Of a stretch of DNA of 64,000 nt, positions 38,781-47,986 are shown one piece after another. A model generated the notes under the pieces. That model saw only the letters and a program-made list of their open reading frames with translations. It had not been told where the DNA came from and made no database searches. The position numbers were made by a program, and so were the translations under genes. Origin of the DNA: Artemisia argyi. Taxonomy: Eukaryota; Streptophyta; Magnoliopsida; Asterales; Asteraceae. Where the stretch lies: positions 109,083,243-109,147,242 of the forward strand of contig CM060693.1 in assembly GCA_030686995.1 (NCBI GenBank), given 5' to 3'. Position 1 is the stretch's first letter; the number at the start of each line of letters is the position of its first letter.

Positions 38781-41490
38781 TCAATGAACCATTAGTCGAT
38801 GTTGATACAAAGTTGCCCATTCGGCTGCAACTGGCTCTCTGAAATGCCTCCATTGTGGGTGGATATAGGGTAGTCGAAAATCTCTGTCGAGCGTCAGTAC
38901 AATGTAGTGAGCACCCACACGGGCAATCACAATGGGGTCGGTTCCTTGTGATGAGTTTGGCCTGGTAAAAAGCGGAAAACATGTGTTCCAACCTGCATCG
39001 GATATAAATACAACAGGTCGGTGAATGCTTGAAGCGATAACCAGCCCCGTGAGTGGCATCACCATCCAGTGATCGTGTGGTGCAGGTCCATTGAACCAGT
39101 CTATTGTATACCAAAGTCAGTCAAAGTCTTGTTGCTGCCACATATCTATGTATCTTTGCCTATGATAATCTAACTCTTGCAATAACATACCTCTGACTTC
39201 GTCCCACCTATTTTCGTTTTGAACAATACAGTGGGCAACGCACCAAAACCCACAATTTCCATCACCCTCAACATTATGTATGCTTATTACGAGTGGACGG
39301 AAAATAGGTGGAATATGCTTAATAAACGCATTGCTCACACTATCTCCAGCATAAAATCTGTGGCGTAGAGTATCACCCGTGTAAGAGCTATGTCTTGCAG
39401 GTTCTTTCCGCATGTTCGGCACTTTTGTAGATCTTGAATTTGTACTTCTTCGGTGATCTACGATTGGTACTTCATCAAAGTCAGGGACTTCATTCAAGTC
39501 AGGGACTTCATCAAAGTCCGGGACTTGTGTAGCCTTGCCCTTTTTGTCCTTTGCGCTCGGACGTCTACGGGTATTTTTTTGAATAGCTGATTCACGTGCG
39601 TCAACAGATTCAGGCTGGAATATTTCTCTCAACTTCGTTAACATATTTTTCTTGACAAACGACGTTGACTTGCTAAAAATATTCTTGAATTGTCGCACGC
39701 CATCGTTAAACGAAGTATCATCATCATCACCAGGTTCGCTGGAAGAGCCATCTTCAGACGGGGGCCTAATGATAGAAGGCCACGGAACAGATAGGGTTCT
39801 CCAAAAAATATCAATTTGATCCAGTGGAATGGGGCGTCCTGAATTCAATTAAAGCGACTTGTATAAATTACTGATATTAATGTGGAAAACAACTTGATAG
39901 TTGTAAATTTAATATACTTACCATGATCTCTAAAGTATTGCATCTCGTGAAAGCATGGTAGTCCGAAATTTGCCCGCAACTTATGGCTACAGTCTGCTGC
40001 GGTGATCTTAAGGTTGAGTTCTTTTTCCATCTTGTCGAAAGCATGTTTGGAAACTTTATACCACAATTCTTGAAATAGTGGTGTATTACACGTATTTAGT
40101 TTCTCGTTCATGCTTCTATTGAAAGTCTCTTTTATCGCATTTTCTTGCGTAATGAGAATCTTATCGATCGACCTCAACAACCTGTCTAATTTTGACTGTG
40201 TGCCGTCCAAATATAATTTCAACAACGCGTGGTGAGCCTCAACTCTGCACGTTGTTGTCTGGCCGTAGGAGCGATATCGGTCGGTAATATACGAGACAAA
40301 CATGGGTGAGTAATCTCGCAGCCAGGTATCCATATACGCAGCGATATCTGAAAAAGAAATAGAGTATACTAAAAGGTCATTCGGGTACTTATTTAAATAA
40401 TTATAAACAATGAATTAATAAATTTTTTTATACCCGGATGGTTCACCAATCACCGTTGTAGGCGTTGATAATGGTCCCTGAAGGATTCGAATGTCGGAGC
40501 TTTAATCATCCAATCCCATCGGTGTTTAATGGACTCATACTCTTTTCTATCGTCGAATTTATTTCTGCAAAACTTAAGCAGATTTTGCTCTATATGTCAT
40601 CGACAGAGTAATCTGTGAGCGTTAGGAAATTCTTCTCTTATTGCCCCAACCAACGCTAAATCTCTGTCAGTGACGATAACACGTGGGTAATATCTTTCGT
40701 CTATCACTTGCTTCACACGTTGCATTACCCATTTAAAATTATGCCCCTTTTCACTGGATATAAAGCTATACGCCATTGAAAATGTTTTATTTGTTGAAGT
40801 TACTCCAACAATTTCCAACAACGGCAATTTAAACACGGTGGTATTGTACGTGGAGTCCATCAGCATTATTTGAGGGAATGTACACCATATAGCATACGAC
40901 GTGGGGTGCACAAAAAATAGCTCCTCAAGCACTTTGGTATGCTCATTTACCCTCGGGTACAATGTATACCCTGAATCCCTCAAATGCGAGTACAGGACTT
41001 GAATTGGAGTTCTATCTCCTACTATGTCTCTCCGGAACTTATTTTGTGCGTTATATATAGTTCTAACGCTAGACACGTTATCCGAATTACGACCCTGTAT
41101 TGTCGAAAGTATATTAAGTGGTCGTACGTTATAATCTGTCAATTCTTTGACCAAACCCAACTCATCATCCTTTAATCGCATTGCATATGGCACACCATGC
41201 AACGACTCTAGCATATCATGATTATGCGTATCATCCTTCACCCTCAAAACCCAATAATTTTTTGTTCGATGATATTTCGCCAGTAATCTGAATGGACAAT
41301 TGGTTTTATATGTTTTGGTTTTTCGTTTTCCACTACCTCGTACGATATAATTCCCACCCTTTGTACACCTATAATTGATTTCGTTCATCAGACCATCTTC
41401 TGATTTGGTTCTATTTTTTACAATTACAAAACCGAGCTCCCGAGCTATATTTTGCACCCACTCAGTTACTTGCTCGTGAGAATCGAAAAC
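38781..41490 (-). pseudogene. MULE transposase with FAR1-type DNA-binding and OTU-like domains, broken by in-frame stops
   Basis: Main exon starts after an acceptor at 41490/41491. FAR1/WRKY-GCM1-like domain: EQVTEWVQNIARELGF, then C/C/H/H ligands in NYRCTKGG, TNCPF and THNHD. MULE transposase domain: IMLMDSTYNTT (first Asp), LPLLEIVGVTST, VIVTDRDLAL (second Asp), NAHRLLCR. The frame meets TGA at about 40597, continues HIEQNLLKFCRNKFDD to another TGA near 40460, and after an intron resumes at about 40348 (DTWLRDYSPMFVSYITDRY). A donor GTAAGT near 39922 joins exon 39838 (GRPIPLDQIDIFWRTL). Low-complexity repeats (DFDEVPDLNEVP) precede an OTU-like domain: VEGDGNCGFWCVA with catalytic Cys, a third TGA at 39117-39119, then GAHYIVLTL with His. 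Upstream 5' exons are not identified. It encoded a MULE-family transposase; this copy is probably inactive. Confidence 0.75.
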
Positions 41491-41499
41491 CTGAAAATA

Positions 41500-41690
41500 C
41501 GTACAATTTTTATAACAATTTTTTATAACAATTTTTATAACAATTTTTATAACAATTTTGTATAACAATTTTTATAATAACTACAATAATTACATTTTTT
41601 TATAACAATTTTTATAATAATTACAATTTTTTACAACATTTACATTTTTTTTTACAAAATACTTTTTTTTTTTTACAAAACACAACTTTT
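41500..41690. repeat. TATAACAATTTT-type short tandem repeat
   Basis: AACAATTTTTATAAC words repeat about every 18 bp from 41505 to 41640, next to the MULE exon acceptor. On the minus strand they read as an artefactual N-terminal IVIKIVIK extension, which I excluded from the gene. Confidence 0.75.
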
Positions 41691-41693
41691 ACA

Positions 41694-41775
<82 letters not shown>

Positions 41776-41776
41776 T
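41694..41776. repeat. (AAT)n microsatellite
   Basis: About 27 units of AAT/ATA, followed by CA- and CT-rich stretches to about 41870. It lies in the putative 5' region of the MULE. Confidence 0.95.
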
Positions 41777-42033
41777 TAAAAAAAGTTTAATACGCGTACG
41801 TGTATATCACCCACCCACACACACACACCACACACACACACGTTATTTTCTCTCTCTCTCTCTCTCTCTATATCTCACATCTGTCTCTCATTTTCTCTCT
41901 CTATTTTAGATCTAGAAACGATTCTAGATCTAAAATTACTCTTGTGTTTAGATTGGTGATGTGGTATGTGATGGTTCATCAGTGGAATGTGATGGTATGT
42001 GCATCATTTTTAAAAATTAGGGTTCATCAGTGG

Positions 42034-42560
42034 AATGGTTTGGGTGTTTTGGTTAATTGGTGGGTGATTATGTGATGTTAATGTTATTATTATACTTGTG
42101 TGATGTTTAATTCATCACATCTGTCATAAAAATTAAAAACGCCTAATTTTTAAAAACTAGGGTTTGGGTGTTTTGGTTATTTGGTGGGTGATTATGTGAT
42201 GTTAATGTTATTATGATACTTGTGTGATGTTTAATTCATCAGATCTGTGATAAAAATTAAAAACGCCTAATTTTTAAAAACTAGGGTTTGGGTGTTTTGG
42301 TTATTTGGTGGGTGATTCTGTGATGTTAATGTTATTATGATACTTGTGTGATGTTTAATTCATCAGATCTGTGATAAAAATTAAAAACGCCTAATTTTTA
42401 AAAACTAGGGTTTGGGTGTTTTGGTTATTTGGTGGGTGATTATGTGATGTTAATGTTATTATTATACTTGTGTGATGTTTAATTCATCAGATCTGTCATA
42501 AAAATTAAAAACGCCTAATTTTTAAAAACTAGGGTTTGGGTGTTTTGGTTATTTGGTGGG
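42034..42560 (+). repeat. 124-bp tandem repeat, about four copies
   Basis: Unit starts (counted from TTCATCA) at 42111, 42235, 42359 and 42483, period 124 bp, with a partial copy upstream. Each unit contains ATCTGT-ATAAAAATTAA, CTAGGGTTTGGGTGTTTTGG and TTGGTGGGTGATT. Copies differ at only a few positions, so the array is young. Confidence 0.88.
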
Positions 42561-42776
42561 TGATTCTGTGATGGTGGTTCTGTGGTAGGTGATTCTGTGA
42601 TGGTGGTTCTTTGGTGGGTGATTCTGTGATGGTGGGTATTTGGTGGGTGATTCTGTGATGGTGGTTCTTTGGTGGGTGATTCTGTGATGGTGGTTCTGTG
42701 ATGGTGGTTCTTTGGTGGGTGATTAAGTGTTGGTGGTTCTGTGGTGGGTGATTAAGTGTTGGTGGTTCTGTGGCTG
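42556..42776 (+). repeat. GGTGGGTGATTCTGTGATGG minisatellite
   Basis: Irregular units built from GGTGGGTGATTCTGTGAT and GGTGGTTCTTT; they derive from the end of the 124-bp unit. The minus strand reads as His/Pro/Thr-rich open frames (42529-42843), which are not genes. Confidence 0.85.
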
Positions 42777-42777
42777 T

Positions 42778-43064
42778 GGGTAGGTTAACACCTTGATCTG
42801 CCACCAATGAGTGGTATGAATACCTGCTCTGGCCTACCCCCACAGTCCACAGGTATGTGATATGTGATTATGTTGTGCTCTATGGTGATGAATGTGAGAC
42901 TTGTGTTTCACTTTTGGTTCAGTTGGTTTGGGTGATCTGTGGTGATGAATACCTGTGGCTGTTGGTAGGTTAACACCTTGATCTGCCACCAATGAGTGGT
43001 ATGAATACCTGCTCTGGCCTACCCCACAGTCCACAGGTATGTGATATGTGATTATGTTGTGCTC
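42778..43064 (+). repeat. Direct duplication of about 100 bp
   Basis: The segment GTAGGTTAACACCTTGATCT ... CCACAGGTATGTGATATGTG occurs at 42778-42882 and again at 42964-43064, nearly identical. The copies are separated by about 80 bp containing GTGGTGATGAAT words. Each copy contains a CCACAG|GTATG junction that resembles a splice site, but I see no gene. Confidence 0.8.
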
Positions 43065-43092
43065 TGACCCCCCTATGGGGTGGGTTATATTG

Positions 43093-43577
43093 ACGGGGGC
43101 TATTCAGTTAGATTAAACCTCTCTAATATGCTTGATAAGCAGTTTATGATGAAACTGCTTATCAAACTGCTTATAAGCAGTTTGATTTGAAACTTTGTTT
43201 AATCAGTTTGCTTTTGAAACTTGATAAGCAATTTGTTTTAAAAAAAACAGATATATGGCAATGATGATTTAAAAAAAAAGTTTTGATTTTGGCGTGGCAT
43301 TACCGAATGGACATGCAAATTTTTTTTTTGCAACCTTTGAAGTTGCAGCCAAATATGATAAAACTTGCTTATGATGCACCAATTTATAATCTGAGCCTAA
43401 TGTTACCTCTTGTGTGTTAAATGGTGAATTTGACATATTGGCAGCCTAAGATCTTTGTTGTGTTTCACTTGCGGCTTTCACTTGCTGCTGCTTGTGTTTC
43501 ACTTGTGTGCAATCTGCTAAGAAATGGTTTGTTAGAATATTTAAATAGCGAGGGTTAATCTAACCAAATATCCCCCG
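43093..43577. mobile_element. Small terminal-inverted-repeat element
   Basis: The left end ACGGGGGCTATTCAGTTAGA and right end (reverse complement) AACGGGGGATATTTGGTTAG match, and the match continues into GATTAAACCTC / GATTAACCCTC. The interior is AT-rich with repeated AAGCAGTTTG words (43140-43230) and no coding. I found no convincing target duplication. A MITE is likely; the superfamily is unassigned. Confidence 0.5.
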
Positions 43578-43864
43578 TTGCTATAACTCCACCCCTTTCA
43601 CTTGTTTGTGATATTGATTGTGGTGAGACTTGCTTTCACTTGTTTGTGATATTGATTGTGGTGAGACTTGCTTCTTTGTGAGCCTTGTATATAATTGGAG
43701 CCTTTCTTGTGAATTATTGCAGTGCTCTTTACTTTCCCGTGAGTATTTGCAGGAATCTTTACTTTCTACTGTTGTGAGTAAATAGGTGCAGTCTCTGCAG
43801 TGAATTGAGAATCTTACTGTTGTGTGGAATGTGAGACTTTGTGTTTCACTTTTGGTTCACTTGG

Positions 43865-43990
43865 TTTGGGTGCAATCTGTGCACATTTGGGTGCAATCTG
43901 TGCACATTTGGGTGCAATCTGCTTGTGTGCAATCTGTGCACTTGGTGACAAATCTGTGCACTTTGGTGCAATCTGCTTGTGTGCAAGCTG
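43865..43990 (+). repeat. TTTGGGTGCAATCTGTGCACA minisatellite
   Basis: About five units of roughly 21 bp around the core GTGCAATCTGTGCAC, with CTTGTGTGCAATCTG variants. The core is partly self-complementary (GTGCA...TGCAC). The same CAATCTGCTTGTGTGCAA words recur at 43498-43515 and 44200-44300. Open frames in all directions (Cys/Leu/His-rich) are artefacts. Confidence 0.8.
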
Positions 43991-44093
43991 CAGTTGGACA
44001 AAATATTTTTTTCAAAAAAGGCGATGACGAATGGTTTTCTAAAAAACCGAACGGCATGGCAAAGTGATATTTTTATCACTTTGCAGCCTTCAT

Positions 44094-44380
44094 ATCCGAG
44101 CCTAATATTTGGTTATATTAACCCTCTCTAAATATGGTAGGGTGTACTTGTTTATATATATTTTTTCTAAATTGGCGATGATGAATCTGAGCCTATTAGC
44201 AATCTGCTTGTGTTCTAAATCGGCGATGATGATTGTTAATCTGAGCCTGCAATCTGCTTGTGTGCAATACTGCATGTGTGCAATACTGCTTGTGTGTGTG
44301 CAATACTAGCACAAAGGACAAAAAAAACATGGACAAAGGACAAAAAAAAAAAAAGTATATCTATGGGACAAATAAAAAAA

Positions 44381-44411
<31 letters not shown>

Positions 44412-44420
44412 GACAAAAAC
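44094..44420. repeat. Repeat-rich stretch with A-tract
   Basis: ATTAACCCTCTCTAA at about 44120 matches 37724. TGTGCAATACTGC repeats follow, then a broken A-tract (44342-44412). No gene. Confidence 0.5.
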
Positions 44421-45109
44421 CTGCATGAACAGTGCAGTAACAGTAGGCTAGTGTTAGAGAGGGTAGGGGTAGACCCCGTTTCCCTAACACAACCCTTTGT
44501 AAAAGTAAATGATTTTCAATTGTGAGAATCCAAAAGTCGTAAAATATGCTAGAACATAATCACTTCAGAATCCAAAACTTTTACCTATCACGTTTGTAAT
44601 TAAATTTTACGAGTAAATTACAAGAGCACCCAAAGTGGATAGTGAATACGTATGACGTGGAGACATTCTCGTGCGGAAACACCATGCATCCCCGTGTGCA
44701 AAAATCATCGCCAAGCATGAGAGACCCCAAAGCCGACACTTATTAGGCAAATGCTAATCGGCAACCACAAATATTGTGGTTTTCTCCCGCCACATTAACG
44801 CTTCACATTAATTTTTTCTCTCCAATACTACACTCAACCACAATTTATTAATAAAGCAACCGCAACTACAACCAAAATATACCTCACAAAAACTAATAAA
44901 AAAAATACACACAAGATAATGGGAGGAGTGCCCATTTACTCGGTTGGCTGACAAAACGTGTAAATGAAAAGGTTGGGGGTGTTTTCGGTTGCCTTCGGTT
45001 GGCCTAGGGGGTAGAACGCAGTTGTATACTCGGGTGTGAAGGGAAGGGGGGGGGGGGGTCCCTTTGCCAATCGCATAACCCTTACTTTATTGAGAGTTAG
45101 TACCGTTCA
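44421..45109. other. No recognisable gene
   Basis: Moderately AT-rich DNA with a GTTAGAGAGGGTA motif at about 44453 (inverse of the motif at 44120) and a G-run at 45048-45058. No coding signal. Confidence 0.4.
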
Positions 45110-45769
45110 AACCAATGTATTTTTCGTCCACTGCAGGTCAAATTTGTTGATAGTACTACTTTGCATCTTTCTCACTTCAAAATTACTTTTAAAACTAATT
45201 GGGATAAATATAAATGAATATAAATGCATCTAATTAAAGTCGGCGCATCTCAAATATGTGATTATAGGTATTTCTCATTCTTCTCATTTCAAGTTTTTTT
45301 CTCATTGGATCCTTACTCACCTGTTGTATTCTTAACACACTTCTAAATTACAATCAAGTTTTGTGAATATGTAACTCGACATTTTTTAATTATTCAACTT
45401 GTGAACGCGCAACATTTTTGCTAAAATAATCCACGATGAAGCCAAAAGTTCAACGCTCGATCACAAAAAAACAAAGTTAGTAAAGAGATATCTCAAGGTA
45501 AAATGATCGTTTTGTATGTGAAAGCCTTTCGTTGAGATCTTGTTTTTTAACATCTCCAATACTTTCATGACGAACTTCGCGTGTTTTGTACATGTGTGAT
45601 TCAACTTTGTGGCGAAACACCAAAAACTCACGAGTTCTCGAGAAGACCAAAAAGCATTAATTATACACATTGGTCTTGAAAAAAGTTGCTTTTTGGATGG
45701 TTTGAGGTTGAGTTTCTTAAGACATTTGTTTTTAATAGATAAATATTGAATTATAGAATTACAAGATTA

Positions 45770-45814
<45 letters not shown>

Positions 45815-46290
45815 CATTGAATATTTATATATTTGTTAAGACTAAACCGTTAAGCCAAATCATGTTTCATATGTGTAACTTAGGATCAAATGAGAAGAAC
45901 TATTAAAATGAGAATGATAAGAAATAACTATAACCACATATTAGAGATGCATCGACTTAAATTAGATGTATCCCTAATCTTATAGATGCATACCAATATA
46001 TTTTCTAGATAATAATTAGATGCATATCATATATTAGATGCAATTTAGCAAGTTATGAAAATCCAATATATTTTTCGTCATCTGCAGGTCAAATTTGTTG
46101 CAAGTATTACTTTGCATCGTTTTCACTTCAAAATTACCTTTAAAACTAATTGGGATGCATCTAAATGAATAGAGATGCATCTAATTCACGTCAACGGATC
46201 TCAAATATGCGATTATAGTTATTTCTCATTCTTTTCATTATAAGTTTTCTTCTCACTAGATCCTTACTCATGTGTAGCATAATAAGTTAC
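45110..46290. repeat. Element with direct and inverted copies of a 200-bp module
   Basis: A module with TATTTTTCGTC, GCAGGTCAAATTTGTTG and AAACTAATTGGGAT occurs at 45115-45325 (+) and 46060-46290 (+). An inverted partial copy lies at about 45880-45990 (AGAAATAACTATAACCACAT). The space between contains an (AAT)n run (45766-45814) and non-coding sequence. Probably nested or rearranged MITE-like DNA. Confidence 0.6.
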
Positions 46291-46393
46291 AAATGAAGTA
46301 TGTCAAAGTAGAGCGCTCGTCGAGTCCAAATTAATTTTCTTTTATCACTTAAGTTAATCGGTGTCTTTTTATTAGAAGGTATGAAGCTAAATT

Positions 46394-46457
46394 ATATATA
46401 TACTAAACCCCAAGAGGTTACTGTAGCAAGCACTGTGCTTGCTACAGTACTTGCTAC

Positions 46458-46500
<43 letters not shown>

Positions 46501-46742
46501 GGTCGTTAGTTATTTAATGGCTGTTAACTAACGACTGTTATCTTTAACATTTTTTCAAAAAATGCTTTTAACGCAATTACCATAACCCAAAGCCGTTAAA
46601 TATTTGCAACCACAAACAAAACTTAACCGACACCCAATAACTACTTAAAAAAATATATAAATTATTTCTCTCTTTTTTTTACAACCAACGCATAACACCA
46701 AACTACTATTTAAAAAACCCGCCGCAACGCGCGGGTTATTAA
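46394..46742 (+). mobile_element. Helitron-like non-autonomous element, copy 1
   Basis: Starts ...TATATACTAAACCCC and ends with a GC-rich hairpin CCCGCCGCAACGCGCGGG (46718-46735) followed by TTATTAA. A subterminal hairpin and a CTRR-type end are Helitron features. The element includes a CTGTAGCAAGCACTGTGCTT segment, a T-tract (46461-46497) and AACGGTCGTTAG / CTAACGACTGTT words. No RepHel coding. Confidence 0.5.
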
Positions 46743-46744
46743 AG

Positions 46745-47065
46745 TCGTATATACTAAACCCCAAGAGGTTACTGTAGCAAGCACTGTGTTTGCTACAGTA
46801 ACTCTTTTTTTTTTTTTTTTAACGGTCGTTAGTTATTTAATGGCTGTTAACTAACGACTGTTATCTTTAACATTTTTTCAAAAAATGCTTTTAACGCAAT
46901 TACCATAACCCAAAGCCGTTAAATATTTGCAACCACAAACAAAACTTAACCGACACCCAATAACTACTTAAAAAAATATATAAACTATTTCTCTCTTTTT
47001 TTTACAACCAACGCATAGCACCAAACTACTATTTAAAAAACCCGCCGCAACGCGCGGGTTACTAA
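46745..47065 (+). mobile_element. Helitron-like non-autonomous element, copy 2
   Basis: Starts TCGTATATACTAAACC and is nearly identical to copy 1 at an offset of about 350 bp, minus part of the T-tract. It ends with the same hairpin (47041-47058), then TTA and CTAA (47062-47065), which fits the CTRR terminus. The TC start and CTAA end support Helitron identity better than in copy 1. Confidence 0.55.
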
Positions 47066-47979
47066 ACTCGTGTTTAGTCTAGAGTCTTAGCTCCACATTT
47101 TGATGTTTGGTCTTATAGTTGTACTTTCTAGAGTTAGGGATGGAACGAGAACAAAGAGTGACAAAACACATTAGAAAAAGTAACTAAGCAAAATTAGGCA
47201 GAATTATTAGGTCGTCTACATTTAAAGAGTGATCAAGATTTTTACAAAAATTATTAGTATATCACAAAAAAGTGCCAGGGCCCGCTTTAGTTTAATGTGA
47301 TCGGTATTACCGTGTTAATAAATGGGAAGGCGCCCGCTGCATTCAAGAAATTTTGCGATAATTATTTATGAATAATGTTTGGTGAGGCTTCTTGTTGTAA
47401 GACTATTATATGTTTTTTGCTGACACATGTTTTATTTTTTTGGAAAAAATGTTGTGTGAAACTATATTTGTAGTTGTCGCACGACGTCTTTTTTGGAATG
47501 AATGTTGTGTCGGGCATCCGTGTATTGCGGCGTGACTAATTCTGACCATTATAGTTTAAAAAAAAATTATGATAATTTTAAAATTATTTGATAGGTTTAA
47601 GGTGCATTTTGAAAGTTCTTTTATTTAGAAACCATGTATATATTAAACTTCAACATTTTTTATAAAATCGTACGTACGTCAAAAGTATATCAATATTAAG
47701 TTTGTTTTGTTCGTTATCGAGAGGGTTTTTTGCCAGTATTTTTTTTTTATTCAGAAAACCGGTAGGTATCTGTTAGATAATTGACAACTAAAGTTTGTTA
47801 TATAAAAAGTCGCAAATATTAAAAAGTTCAAGGTGTGTTTTGTAACTAAAATTTATATTAATCAAATGTTTGTTACATTTTTTAATTGTGAACCAATAAG
47901 ATGCCTCATTTTGTGTGTGGTTTAGTATATATAAAAATGTAGATGCAATTTTATTATTTTGTTAATTTTGTTTATCTAT
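47066..47979. other. No recognisable gene
   Basis: AT-rich intergenic DNA without repeats that I can define and without coding signal. Confidence 0.4.
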
Positions 47980-47986
47980 AGAATAT

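Noticed and set aside
39117..40600. Recoded TGA (selenocysteine or stop read-through) in the MULE gene
   Set aside because: Flowering plants lack the selenocysteine pathway, and nearby relics show the same kind of nonsense decay; pseudogenisation is simpler.
41490..41568. N-terminal extension of the MULE protein starting MLYKIVIKIVIK
   Set aside because: It translates a short tandem repeat before a good splice acceptor (TTTTCAG), so it is intronic.
42529..43034. His/Pro/Thr-rich minus-strand open frames
   Set aside because: They are translations of the minisatellite and the 100-bp duplication.
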